DNA of 64,000 bases from Eubacteriales bacterium (GTDB lineage: Bacteria; Bacillota; Clostridia; Lachnospirales; Lachnospiraceae), in NCBI GenBank assembly GCA_030533385.1, contig JAUNJG010000002.1, positions 34,501 to 98,500 on the forward strand. Reading direction: 5' to 3'. The translations under genes were made by a program, and so were the position numbers. Positions 7,693 to 16,299 of this stretch are shown here, one piece after another. Below the pieces are notes generated by a model. The model ran no database searches, was not told the DNA's origin, and saw only the letters and a program-made list of their open reading frames with translations. Every line of letters starts with the position of its first letter. Within the stretch, counting starts at the first letter, position 1.

Positions 7693-9276
7693 ATGATTGA
7701 AGAAATAAAAAAAAGACGTACCTTTGCCATCATTTCCCATCCCGATGCGGGAAAGACCACATTGACGGAGAAGTTTTTATTATATGGAGGAGCTATTAAC
7801 CAGGCCGGGTCCGTCAAGGGAAAGGCAACGGCGAAGCACGCCGTTTCCGACTGGATGGATATTGAGAAGGAACGAGGAATTTCCGTTACTTCCTCGGTGC
7901 TTCAGTTTGAATTTGGAGGCTGCTGTATCAATATTTTGGACACGCCGGGACATCAGGATTTCTCTGAGGACACTTACCGGACTTTGATGGCGGCGGATTC
8001 TGCCGTCATGGTCATTGATGCATCCAAGGGAGTGGAGGCTCAGACGAGGAAGCTGTTTAAGGTGTGTGCCATGCGGCATATTCCGATTTTTACATTCATC
8101 AACAAAATGGACAGGGAGGCGAGAGATACCTATGATCTTCTTGATGAGATTGAAAAAGAGCTGGGGATTCCGACTTGTCCGGTGAACTGGCCCATCGGGT
8201 CCGGAAAACAGTTCGCGGGAGTGTATGATCGGAGTCATAAAAAAATTGAACTGTTTGAAGATACGATGAAGGGAACCCGTGTGGGAACCACGAAGGAGAT
8301 TGGTCTGGATGACCCGCAGGTGACTTCCTATGTGTCGGAAGATGCTCTGGAACTGCTGAGGGAAGAGATTGAGCTTCTGGACGGAGCCAGTGCGGAGTTT
8401 GATCAGGAGGAAGTCGATGCCGGAAGGTTATCTCCGATATTTTTTGGTTCGGCGCTGATGAATTTTGGTGTGGAAACCTTCTTAAATCATTTCCTGGCGA
8501 TGACCACGCCGCCTTTGCCGAGGATGTCTGATCAGGGACTCATTGATCCGATGAAAGAAGAAGATTTTTCTGCGTTCGTCTTTAAGATTCAGGCCAACAT
8601 GAATAAAGCGCACAGAGATAGAATCGCTTTTATGCGCATTTGTTCGGGAGAGTTTGAGGCGGGCATGGATGCCTTTCATGTGCAGGGAGGGAAGAAGGTT
8701 CGTCTCGCCCAGCCGCAGCAGATGATGGCCAGTGAGCGAAAGATGATAGAGAAGGCTTATGGCGGCGACATCATCGGTATTTTTGATCCTGGCATTTTCG
8801 CCATCGGCGATACGATTACGGTATCTGATAAAAAATTTGCCTATGAAGGCATTCCGACCTTCGCGCCGGAACATTTTGCCAGGGTTCGCCAGGTCAACAC
8901 CATGAAACGGAAACAGTTCATCAAAGGAATCAGTCAGATTGCCCAGGAAGGAGCCATACAGATTTTTCAGGAGTTTAACACCGGCATGGAAGAAATCATT
9001 GTAGGCGTGGTGGGAACTTTGCAGTTTGATGTGTTGGAATACCGTCTGAAAAATGAGTACAATGTGGATATCATTTTGGAGAATCTTCCTTACGAATATA
9101 TTCGCTGGATTGAAAATACGGACATCGATTTGGAGGAGTTGAGAGGAACTTCCGACATGAAAAAAATCAAAGATTTGAAAGGACGCCCTCTGTTATTGTT
9201 TATTAATAGCTGGAGCATTGGAATGACGCTGGAGAGAAACGAAGGGCTGGAACTGTCTGAGTTTGGGCGCTCCTAA
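7693..9276 (+). CDS. prfC: Peptide chain release factor 3
   Basis: A 527-residue translational GTPase, the usual length for RF3. Visible motifs are HPDAGKTTLTEK (G1, residues 16-27), SDWMDIEKERGISVTSS (G2 region), DTPGHQDFSEDTYR (G3, the RF3-specific form) and NKMDR (G4). RF3 recycles RF1/RF2 from the ribosome after termination using GTP. The start follows AGGAGAG. It stands alone between a terminator upstream and an unrelated reductase downstream, so it is probably monocistronic. The SDWM and QDFSEDTYR signatures separate it from EF-G and TetM-type ribosome protection proteins. Confidence 0.95.
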   Translation: MIEEIKKRRTFAIISHPDAGKTTLTEKFLLYGGAINQAGSVKGKATAKHAVSDWMDIEKERGISVTSSVLQFEFGGCCINILDTPGHQDFSEDTYRTLMAADSAVMVIDASKGVEAQTRKLFKVCAMRHIPIFTFINKMDREARDTYDLLDEIEKELGIPTCPVNWPIGSGKQFAGVYDRSHKKIELFEDTMKGTRVGTTKEIGLDDPQVTSYVSEDALELLREEIELLDGASAEFDQEEVDAGRLSPIFFGSALMNFGVETFLNHFLAMTTPPLPRMSDQGLIDPMKEEDFSAFVFKIQANMNKAHRDRIAFMRICSGEFEAGMDAFHVQGGKKVRLAQPQQMMASERKMIEKAYGGDIIGIFDPGIFAIGDTITVSDKKFAYEGIPTFAPEHFARVRQVNTMKRKQFIKGISQIAQEGAIQIFQEFNTGMEEIIVGVVGTLQFDVLEYRLKNEYNVDIILENLPYEYIRWIENTDIDLEELRGTSDMKKIKDLKGRPLLLFINSWSIGMTLERNEGLELSEFGRS

Positions 9277-9339
9277 AGAAAGTATGAAGATAAATGAAGA
9301 GACAATGGATTTTTGTGATGCAGAATAGGAGGAAGGAAA

Positions 9340-9957
9340 ATGAAAGTATTGATGATTAACGGAAGCCCTCATGCCAACGGAAATACCGCCGTTGCACTGA
9401 ATGAAATGAAAACGGTGTTTGAGGCAAACGGCATAGAAGCGGAGATTGTTCAGGTGGGCAACAAGGCGATCCGGGGCTGCATTGCCTGTGGAGCCTGTGC
9501 GAAAAAAGGAGAGTGTGTCTTTGAGGATGAAGTGAATATGCTGGCAAAGAAATTTGAGGAGGCCGACGGTCTCGTGGTAGGAAGTCCGGTGTATTATGCT
9601 TCTGCCAATGCGACGCTGGTGGCCTGTCTTGACCGCCTGTTCCACAGTACTTCCTTTGATAAGACGATGAAGGTGGGGGCTGCCGTAGTGGCGGCCAGAA
9701 GAGGAGGACTGAGTGCTGCTTATGATGAGTTAAATAAATATTTTACCATCTCCGGTATGCCCGTGGCGGCGGGACAGTACTGGAACAGCATCCACGGTGC
9801 GGCGGCGGGAGAAGCTGCCAGAGATGAGGAAGGGCTGCAAATTATGAGGACGCTGGCTTCCAATATGTCTTTCCTCATAAAAAGCATTGCCCTCGGAAAA
9901 GAAAAGTACGGTTTGCCGGAAAAAGAAACTCCGGTACACACGAACTATATTCGATAA
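9340..9957 (+). CDS. NADPH-dependent FMN reductase / flavodoxin-like oxidoreductase
   Basis: A 205-residue flavodoxin-fold protein. GSPHANGNTA near residue 8 is the FMN phosphate-binding loop, GSPVYYASANATL the second flavin-binding loop, and CIACGACAKKGECVFEDE (about residues 47-64) the Cys-containing segment of iron-sulfur flavoprotein/NAD(P)H-quinone reductase-like members. The family reduces quinones, nitro- or azo-compounds or serves as a redox carrier; the substrate cannot be read here. The start follows AGGAGGAAGG. It lies 63 bases after prfC, with no sign of functional coupling. Confidence 0.85.
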   Translation: MKVLMINGSPHANGNTAVALNEMKTVFEANGIEAEIVQVGNKAIRGCIACGACAKKGECVFEDEVNMLAKKFEEADGLVVGSPVYYASANATLVACLDRLFHSTSFDKTMKVGAAVVAARRGGLSAAYDELNKYFTISGMPVAAGQYWNSIHGAAAGEAARDEEGLQIMRTLASNMSFLIKSIALGKEKYGLPEKETPVHTNYIR

Positions 9958-10292
9958 AAGAAAGGAAAGTTTCGTGACGACGTTGAGCGTCAGATGTAGG
10001 TTCTTCGCTGTAAATGTAATATTTTCTCATGAAGGGGAATGTGGTAGCCGTACTGCGGAGAATCAGAAAGTATAATTATTTATAAAATCTATAAATGCAT
10101 CCTGTCTATAAAAGTAATCAATTTTACCTCGATGATTTCCTTTGATACAATAAACAATAGAAGCGTTCTCCGTCCCGGGTGATGCCGGGGTCATGCTCTG
10201 TTTTTTCGGATGATGGCTGAAAGGAGAGACCGGCGTACCGAACGCCGGGGATGGAGAAGATAAAAATCTTTGTGAAAAAAGGAGTACAAGCG
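9958..10292 (+). other. Intergenic region with structured leader of the double-cubane operon
   Basis: The 335 bases hold a well-formed promoter at 10123-10151. From its expected start near 10158 runs a leader of about 130 bases. GCGTTCTCC near 10165 can pair with GGAG and GAACGC segments near 10220-10245, giving a branched fold that ends close to the ribosome binding site. I recognise no known riboswitch class in it. Nothing else is evident between 9958 and 10122. Confidence 0.4.
10123..10151 (+). promoter_or_regulatory. Putative sigma-A promoter for the yjiM-yjiL-like operon
   Basis: TTTACC at 10123-10128 and TACAAT at 10146-10151 are 17 bases apart, pointing at the gene starting at 10293. 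Confidence 0.6.
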
Positions 10293-11435
10293 ATGGAATT
10301 AAGAAAAAACTTGCCGGAAATATTCGAGGAGTTTGCCGAGGGAAGACAGAATGCATTTTTAAATGTGAAGAAGATCAAAGATGCCGATAAGCCGGTCATC
10401 GGAATTTTTTGTACTTATTTTCCGCAGGAATTGGCCGTTGCCATGGATGCGGCAGTGGTTTCTCTTTGCGCCACCTCCGATGAGACCATCCCGGCGGCGG
10501 AGCAGGATCTTCCAAAAAACCTCTGTCCGCTGATTAAATCCAGCTACGGTTTTGGAAAGACAGACAAATGTCCGTTTTTCTATTTCTCAGACATCGTGGT
10601 AGGAGAGACGACCTGTGACGGCAAAAAGAAAATGTATGAGTATATGGCGGAGTTTAAGCCGGTTCACATCATGGAACTGCCAAACAGAGTCAGTGAAGAT
10701 GGCATTACTTTATATAGAAATGAAATTATCCGCATGAAAGAAAAACTGGAAGAAGTTTTTGGTATCACAATTACGGAAGAGGACATCCGCCGGGGAATCC
10801 GGGTAAAAAATGCGGAGAGGGACGCCCTGAAAAGATTTTATTCTGTCATGAAGGCTGACCCGGCTCCGATCACCGGAACAGATTTGTTAAATGCCATGCT
10901 GGGAACGACTTTCCATTTTAACAGGGAGGAGATCCCGGCTCAGATGGATGCGCTTGTGGAGAAAATCAAAGCCGAGGGTACCAAAGGAGAAAAGAAACCT
11001 CGTATCATGCTTACGGGATGTCCGACGGGCGGCGCTACCATGAAGGTGGTCAAAGCCATTGAGGACAGCGGGGCGTCCGTTGTCTGTTTTGAAAATTGCA
11101 GCGGCGCAAAGGCCGTGGAAGAAAATGTGGATGAATCCAATCCGGATGTTTATGATGCACTGGCAAGAAAATATATCAACATCGGCTGCTCCTGCATGTC
11201 TCCGAATGACAACCGAATCAAGCTAATGGGAGAGATGATTGATGAGTACCGGGTGGACGGAGTCATTGACATGGAATTGCAGGCGTGCCACACTTATGCC
11301 GTGGAAGGTCTTAGAATCAAGCGTTTCGTAAATGGAGAGAAAGGGATTCCGTATATGCAGCTGGAGACCGATTATTCTCAGGCGGATGTGGGACAGTTGA
11401 CAACGAGAGTGGCAGCCTTTGTGGAAATGCTGTAA
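10293..11435 (+). CDS. yjiM: YjiM-type double-cubane cluster protein (2-hydroxyacyl-CoA dehydratase D-like)
   Basis: A 380-residue protein. The start at 10293 follows AAGGAG at good spacing; an ATG at 10251 has no such site. The sequence closely follows E. coli YjiM as I recall it, for example NLCPLIKSSYGFGKTDKCP, FSDIVVGETTCDGKKKM, YEYMAEFKPVH and a C-terminal ACHTYAVE. Family knowledge: this branch of the HgdB/BcrC superfamily includes the double-cubane [8Fe-9S] proteins, which carry out low-potential two-electron reductions of small molecules. The cysteines in NLCPLIK, DKCPFF and ETTCDG fit cluster binding. It has only one dehydratase-type subunit, unlike the two-subunit acyl-CoA dehydratases. 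The activator gene follows 11 bases later. The natural substrate is unknown. Confidence 0.85.
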   Translation: MELRKNLPEIFEEFAEGRQNAFLNVKKIKDADKPVIGIFCTYFPQELAVAMDAAVVSLCATSDETIPAAEQDLPKNLCPLIKSSYGFGKTDKCPFFYFSDIVVGETTCDGKKKMYEYMAEFKPVHIMELPNRVSEDGITLYRNEIIRMKEKLEEVFGITITEEDIRRGIRVKNAERDALKRFYSVMKADPAPITGTDLLNAMLGTTFHFNREEIPAQMDALVEKIKAEGTKGEKKPRIMLTGCPTGGATMKVVKAIEDSGASVVCFENCSGAKAVEENVDESNPDVYDALARKYINIGCSCMSPNDNRIKLMGEMIDEYRVDGVIDMELQACHTYAVEGLRIKRFVNGEKGIPYMQLETDYSQADVGQLTTRVAAFVEML

Positions 11436-11446
11436 GAGGAAACGAA

Positions 11447-12220
11447 ATGTATTATGTTGGAATTGACATCGGTTCTACTGCGTCAAAAGTCTATACTCTG
11501 GGAGAAAAAGAATTTTATTTTGTGCAGCCTACCGGGTGGAGCAGCAAAGAGACAGCACGAAAAATTCAGGAAAAGCTGAAAGAGAACGGTGTGGATGTGG
11601 GTGCGGAAGATGTCTTTGTCATTGCCACCGGTTATGGAAGGGTATCTGTAGATTATGCAGACAAAACCATAACAGAGATTACCTGCCACGGAAGAGGCGG
11701 CAGAGAGCTGTTTGGCGGCGATTGCAGTGTGATTGACGTGGGAGGACAGGATACGAAGGTTATTGTAGTAGAAAATGGGGCGGTGTCTGATTTCTTGATG
11801 AACGATAAGTGTTCCGCAGGCACAGGAAAATTTCTGGAAATCATGGCAAACCGCATGGGAGTGACTCTGGAGGAGCTGTTTTTGTTGGCGGAGGAAGGAA
11901 CGATACTTCCAATCAGCTCCCTGTGTACCGTCTTTGCCGAATCAGAAGTCATCAGCTATATCGGGGAGGGACAGCCGAGAGAAAATATTGCAGCGGGCAT
12001 TGTGGATTCCGTCGCAAATAAAGTGGCGCAGCTTGCGCAGAAAAAAAGGATCGGTTCTCAGGTCATCCTGACGGGAGGGCTAAGCTTCAGCCCTTATTTC
12101 ACCAGAATTCTGGGAGAAAAGTTGCAGGTTTCCCTCGTTGCCCTGGAAAAAGGACGATATGCGGGGGCCTATGGGGCGGCACTTCTCGGGCGGGAGAGAA
12201 ACATGAAAAAGAGAGCGTGA
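11447..12220 (+). CDS. yjiL: ATP-dependent activator of the double-cubane protein (BadF/HgdC family)
   Basis: A 257-residue ASKHA-fold ATPase. GIDIGSTASK (residues 5-14) is the phosphate 1 loop, VIDVGGQDTK the second and ILTGGLSFSP the adenosine-binding motif. NDKCSAGTGKFLE and SLCTVFAESEV carry the two cysteines that in HgdC-type activators hold a [4Fe-4S] cluster between two subunits. Such proteins use ATP hydrolysis to inject one low-potential electron into a dehydratase or double-cubane partner. It lies 11 bases after the YjiM-like gene, which is its probable partner. The length matches YjiL. Confidence 0.9.
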   Translation: MYYVGIDIGSTASKVYTLGEKEFYFVQPTGWSSKETARKIQEKLKENGVDVGAEDVFVIATGYGRVSVDYADKTITEITCHGRGGRELFGGDCSVIDVGGQDTKVIVVENGAVSDFLMNDKCSAGTGKFLEIMANRMGVTLEELFLLAEEGTILPISSLCTVFAESEVISYIGEGQPRENIAAGIVDSVANKVAQLAQKKRIGSQVILTGGLSFSPYFTRILGEKLQVSLVALEKGRYAGAYGAALLGRERNMKKRA

Positions 12221-12604
12221 GAATGTCGAAGAAGGAGGAACAGATACTGTTTTTTGATGTCTGTAAATAAGAATTCGCAGACCAGAATTTACAAATATTT
12301 TTCCCAAAAACCGGATAAAATTTACAAAACTTCGCTATAATATGCTGGAGACGTGACGGCAGTTTGGCCGCATTCCGGGCGAATAAGACAGGTTGTGACA
12401 GCATGAATTTGTCTGTTGCAAAAGATGTGGGTGGAGCAGGCTGCAGAGGGGATCAATATCTCCGATAGGTGCTTTGCCCGTGGCCGGGAGAGCTGGTTGG
12501 ACTGCCATAAAACGCAGGTAAAGAAATAAGCCGGAAAGCAACTGACAAATGCTCGCCGCAAAGGGGGGCCTTTTTAATAAGGTAAGCGGAAAGAAGGGGA
12601 AAGG
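12221..12604 (+). other. Intergenic region and long leader before a small alarmone synthetase
   Basis: This stretch of 384 bases contains a TATAAT at 12336-12341 without a good -35, and two TTTACA hexamers (12288-12293 and 12321-12326) that are 33 bases apart. Downstream, GGCAGT (12358-12363) can pair with ACTGCC (12501-12506), closing a 150-base region, and a CCGC...GCGG hairpin lies just before the ribosome binding site. I could not match this to a known RNA class. Confidence 0.35.
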
Positions 12605-13237
12605 GTGGTAAAAGAAGCAGGATGCGAGGAAGAGGTTAAGCGGTTAAAGAAAGAACTGAAGGAATATGGATTCAAACAGCTTTACTCAGAGGTTATCCGG
12701 GATATGATACCGGAAATCAATGAGATAGGCGGCCGATTATCAAAAAAATATGGCAGGCCGGTGATGGATAATATCTCCTGGCGGGTGAAATCGCCGGAGA
12801 GCATTGCGAAAAAGCTTTTGAGGAAGGGAAAGACCGTCTCTGCGGAAAATGCACTGGAGACTTTGAATGATTTGGCGGGAATCCGCATCGTATGCTCTTT
12901 TCAGGATGATGTATTCAGAATGTCAAGGGCGATTCAGAAAATTCCGGGATTCACGGTGGTGAAGGTGAAAAACTATATCATCAAGCCGAAAGCCAGCGGC
13001 TACAGGAGCATTCACATTATAGGGGAAGTTCTGTACGGGGAAGAGACGGTTCGCATAGAAGTGCAGGTGCGCTCAGTGGCAATGAATTACTGGGCGATTC
13101 TGGACCACCAGCTGTGTTATAAAAACGATAATAAAGAATCAGAGAAACTCAGGAAAGAATTAAGGGACTGCGCCATTGCCATCGCAAATATCGACAAACA
13201 GTTTCTGAAACTTAGAAGACAAATCGAAAGAATATAA
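12605..13237 (+). CDS. Small alarmone synthetase (GTP pyrophosphokinase, RelP/RelQ type)
   Basis: A 210-residue protein starting with GTG at 12605 after AAGGGG. It contains only the RelA/SpoT synthetase domain: WRVKSPESIAKKLLRKG, LNDLAGIRIVCSF, KPKASGYRSIHIIGEV and EVQVRSVAMNYWAILDH, which form the ATP- and GTP-binding sites and the catalytic Glu region. There is no HD hydrolase, TGS or ACT domain, so it makes (p)ppGpp but cannot degrade it. Family members are cytoplasmic tetramers induced by stress such as cell-wall damage. A strong terminator follows immediately. I do not distinguish RelP from RelQ. Confidence 0.9.
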   Translation: MVKEAGCEEEVKRLKKELKEYGFKQLYSEVIRDMIPEINEIGGRLSKKYGRPVMDNISWRVKSPESIAKKLLRKGKTVSAENALETLNDLAGIRIVCSFQDDVFRMSRAIQKIPGFTVVKVKNYIIKPKASGYRSIHIIGEVLYGEETVRIEVQVRSVAMNYWAILDHQLCYKNDNKESEKLRKELRDCAIAIANIDKQFLKLRRQIERI

Positions 13238-13292
13238 AGAATCCGAAACACGGTTCTCTGGCTGGGAAAGACGTGTTCGGGTTCTTTTTTTT
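13237..13292 (+). terminator. Terminator of the small alarmone synthetase gene
   Basis: AAGAATCCGAAACACG and CGTGTTCGGGTTCTT pair with one bulged base, followed by a run of eight T. It begins at the last base of the gene's stop codon. Confidence 0.85.
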
Positions 13293-13443
13293 ATGCATAT
13301 TTCGGCATTGGCGTCAGCATTTGGAAATTCAGGGGACAGAATATGGATGGCATTTGATAAGATGACAGTCAGATTGCAAGATATCGCAGTGCAAAAACGA
13401 AGAATGAATGAGAGGCTTGGAATGTGAGATATCATACATAAAC

Positions 13444-13483
13444 TTTTCATGGATTTTACATTAGTTCGGTTTCGGACTTTACA
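13444..13483 (+). promoter_or_regulatory. Putative Pho-box array upstream of pstS
   Basis: TTTTCA (13444-13449), TTTACA (13455-13460) and TTTACA (13478-13483) are spaced 11 and 23 bases apart. This resembles the TT(A/T/C)ACA repeats with 11-bp phasing bound by PhoP in Bacillus. A similar and stronger array precedes the Na/Pi cotransporter gene (17734-17793), and a PhoB/PhoR-type pair is encoded in the same locus. Confidence 0.6.
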
Positions 13484-13555
13484 TAGAAGGATTAATCTAT
13501 GAAAGTAACACAGAAAAATACTTTATAAAGTCGAAATGTGTAAGTACAAAAAGTA

Positions 13556-13600
13556 AGAAAAGAAAAAGAAAAAGAAAAAGAAGAAGGAAGGAAAAATAGT
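13556..13600 (+). repeat. Homopurine A/G tract before pstS
   Basis: About 45 bases made almost only of A and G, with the unit AAAAAG repeated several times, end in the AAGGAAGG ribosome binding site of pstS. It could be prone to slippage or favour an unstructured leader. Confidence 0.6.
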
Positions 13601-13601
13601 T

Positions 13602-14483
13602 ATGAAAAAGTTTTTGGGAACAGCGTTGGCAGTGGTATTATCTATGACTTGCCTGGTAGGCTGCGGTGGAGGAAACAGCCCTGAAGGAGGAAGTGCAGAC
13701 GCAGAAATTACAGTATTATCCAGAGAGGACGGTTCCGGAACAAGAGGAGCGTTCATCGAGTTGTTCGGGATTGAAGAAAAAGACGAAAACGGTGAAAAGA
13801 TAGATAGAACTACGGCGAGCGCCGGCATCACCAACAGCACATCCGTCATGATGTCCTCTGTTGCCAATGATGTCAATGCTATTGGATACATTTCCCTTGG
13901 CTCTTTAAATGACACGGTAAAGGCAGTAAAGATTGATGGTGCAGAGCCATCTGTAGAGAACGTAACCAACGGAAGCTACGGTGTGGTAAGACCGTTTAAT
14001 ATCGTGGTAAAAGAGGGTGAGATGTCCCCGGTTGCCAATGATTTCATCAGCTACATCATGAGTGCAGATGGACAGGCAGTAGTGGAAGAAACCGGATATA
14101 TTCCAGTTTCTGATCAGGCGGCCTTCACTTCTGATAACTCCGAAGGTAAGGTAGTCGTTGGTGGTTCTTCTTCCGTATCTCCGGTTATGGAAAAATTAGC
14201 GGAAGCGTACATGGGAGTGAATCCGAATGCGGACATTGAGTTACAGACGACAGACAGTACTACCGGAGTATCTTCCACAGTAGAAGGAAGCTATGACATC
14301 GGTATGGCTTCCAGAGAGTTAAAGGACGAAGAACAGTCTCAGGGTGTGACAGCCATGGTTATCGCACAGGATGGTATCGCAGTGGTTGTAAACAATGAGA
14401 ACGGAGTGGAAGATTTAACTTCTGATCAGGTGAAAAGCATCTTTACAGGTGAGACTACCACATGGGGAGAAGTTACAGAATAA
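13602..14483 (+). CDS. pstS: Phosphate-binding lipoprotein PstS with permuted domain order
   Basis: A 293-residue lipoprotein: signal peptide with lipobox LVGC (residues 18-21), then a Gly/Ser linker. Usual PstS proteins begin with the GSSSVSP phosphate-binding segment and have SREDGSGTR in the middle. Here SREDGSGTRGAF comes first (about residue 40), continues to ISYIMSADGQAVVEETGYIP, and only then comes VVVGGSSSVSPVMEKLAEAY (about residue 187), IGMASRELKDEE and finally SIFTGETTTWGEV at the very end. The break falls exactly at the usual WxEV/SREDGSGTR junction, so the halves are swapped, a circular permutation. All binding segments are present. It heads pstSCAB-phoU and captures phosphate outside the membrane. 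Confidence 0.92.
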   Translation: MKKFLGTALAVVLSMTCLVGCGGGNSPEGGSADAEITVLSREDGSGTRGAFIELFGIEEKDENGEKIDRTTASAGITNSTSVMMSSVANDVNAIGYISLGSLNDTVKAVKIDGAEPSVENVTNGSYGVVRPFNIVVKEGEMSPVANDFISYIMSADGQAVVEETGYIPVSDQAAFTSDNSEGKVVVGGSSSVSPVMEKLAEAYMGVNPNADIELQTTDSTTGVSSTVEGSYDIGMASRELKDEEQSQGVTAMVIAQDGIAVVVNNENGVEDLTSDQVKSIFTGETTTWGEVTE

Positions 14484-14496
14484 GGAGTGCTGACAC

Positions 14497-15351
14497 ATGG
14501 CAAAATATAAAGAAAAAGTGATGGAGATAGTCTTTCTCCTGGCAGCCTGTGTCTCAATTCTTGCGGTGGCTTTGATTTGTGCGTTTCTGTTTGCAAACGG
14601 AGTTCCGGCCATGAAGGAAATCGGCTTTGCCGATTTCCTCCTGGGAAAGGAATGGAGACCGGGAAATGATATATATGGAATCTTCCCGATGATTTTAGGA
14701 AGTATCTATGTGACAGCGGGAGCAATTGTCATCGGTGTTCCGGTTGGACTTCTGACGGCAGTGTTTATGGCAAAGTATTGTCCGGCAGGTCTTTATAAAG
14801 TGATCAAACCGGGCGTGGAGCTTCTGGCGGGTATTCCGTCTGTTGTATACGGTTTCTTTGGTATGGTGGTTATCGTACCGTTCATTCGCGGTTATATCGG
14901 TGGGAACGGAAGCAGTATTTTATCAGCTTCTGTCCTTCTTGGCTTGATGATTCTTCCTACTATCATCAGCCAGTCAGAAGCATCTATTCGGGCGGTGCCG
15001 GAAAGTTATTATGAAGGTTCCCTGGCTCTGGGGGCAACCCATGAGAGAAGTGTCTTCTGTGCAGTGTTGCCGGCAGCGAAATCTGGTATTTTGGCAGGTA
15101 TTATTCTCGGCGTGGGCAGAGCCATCGGAGAGACCATGGCTGTGATCATGGTGGCAGGTAACCAGGCTGTGATGCCGCAGGGTATTTTAAAAGGAATCCG
15201 CACGCTGACCGCCAACATCGTTTTGGAAATGGGATATGCACAGGGACTTCACAGAGAGGCTCTTATCGCCACCGGCGTTGTGCTTTTCGTGTTTATTCTT
15301 ATCATTAATATATCATTTTCCGTTGTGAAGATGAGGGGAGAAAGGAACTGA
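14497..15351 (+). CDS. pstC: Phosphate ABC transporter permease PstC
   Basis: A 284-residue membrane protein with about six transmembrane segments, starting at 14497 after AAGGAG. Characteristic PstC segments are ANGVPAMKEIGFADFLLG near the N-terminus, AGIPSVVYGFFGMVV and GVGRAIGETMAVIMVAGN; the latter is the cytoplasmic loop that contacts the ATPase. It forms the membrane channel with PstA. It lies 13 bases after pstS and two bases before pstA, consistent with one operon. Confidence 0.95.
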   Translation: MAKYKEKVMEIVFLLAACVSILAVALICAFLFANGVPAMKEIGFADFLLGKEWRPGNDIYGIFPMILGSIYVTAGAIVIGVPVGLLTAVFMAKYCPAGLYKVIKPGVELLAGIPSVVYGFFGMVVIVPFIRGYIGGNGSSILSASVLLGLMILPTIISQSEASIRAVPESYYEGSLALGATHERSVFCAVLPAAKSGILAGIILGVGRAIGETMAVIMVAGNQAVMPQGILKGIRTLTANIVLEMGYAQGLHREALIATGVVLFVFILIINISFSVVKMRGERN

Positions 15352-15353
15352 TT

Positions 15354-16271
15354 ATGGTGGCATCTGAAAAGATTGAAAATACGAAAGAGATAAATGTTGA
15401 AAATATTCCGGCGATGAACACGCAGACTTGGAAAGAACGTCTTGCCTCTTACAAGAGGACGCCGGGTTCCCTGGCCGTCATGGTGATGGTTCTTCTGGCG
15501 TCATGTATTACAATTGCAGCCCTGTTATTTCTTCTTATATATATTCTCGCCAATGGAATCCCATATCTGAATGCAGATTTGTTTTCCTGGACTTACACCT
15601 CAGAGAATGTGTCGGTTGTACCGGCATTGATAAATACAGTATTAATGGCTGGAATTTCCCTGCTTTTGGCTGTACCGTTTGGAATCGGTTCCGCCATTTA
15701 TCTGGTGGAATACGCTAAAAAGGGAAACAAGCTGGTGAAGCTGGTTCGCGTGACGGCAGAAACACTGACCGGTATCCCGTCCATTGTGTACGGTTTGTTC
15801 GGTATGCTTTTTTTCGTCACGGCACTTCATTGGAAATTCTCCATTCTTGCAGGTGGATGTACGCTGGCGATTATGGTTCTGCCGATTATTCTGCGTACGA
15901 CGGAAGAAGCTTTGATAGCAGTTCCGGATTCTTTCAGAGAGGGAAGTTTCGGGCTGGGAGCAGGAAAACTTCGCACAATTTTTAAGATTATTTTGCCTTC
16001 GGCAGTTCCGGGCATCCTTTCCGGTATCATTCTGTCCACAGGACGTATCGTAGGAGAAACCGCAGCTTTGATTTATACTGCCGGTACCGTAGCAGCAATA
16101 CCAAAAGATTTGTTTTCATCAGGAAGAACTTTGGCGGTGCATATGTATGTGCTTTCCAACGAGGGACTTCATGTGAACCAGGCCTACGCAACGGCGGTGG
16201 TACTGCTTGTGCTTGTGATTTTAATCAATGCTTTATCTTCGTTTTTAGCAAAGAAGATTCAAAAGGTATGA
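15354..16271 (+). CDS. pstA: Phosphate ABC transporter permease PstA
   Basis: A 305-residue membrane protein. A polar N-terminal stretch of about 40 residues precedes six hydrophobic segments. [17 protein letters not shown] and [19 protein letters not shown] are the PstA counterparts of the conserved PstC loops. The start at 15354 follows GGGAGAAAGGA two bases after the pstC stop. It pairs with PstC in the inner-membrane phosphate channel. Confidence 0.95.
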   Translation: MVASEKIENTKEINVENIPAMNTQTWKERLASYKRTPGSLAVMVMVLLASCITIAALLFLLIYILANGIPYLNADLFSWTYTSENVSVVPALINTVLMAGISLLLAVPFGIGSAIYLVEYAKKGNKLVKLVRVTAETLTGIPSIVYGLFGMLFFVTALHWKFSILAGGCTLAIMVLPIILRTTEEALIAVPDSFREGSFGLGAGKLRTIFKIILPSAVPGILSGIILSTGRIVGETAALIYTAGTVAAIPKDLFSSGRTLAVHMYVLSNEGLHVNQAYATAVVLLVLVILINALSSFLAKKIQKV

Positions 16272-16299
16272 TAGATACAGGAGATTTGGAAGGAGTATT

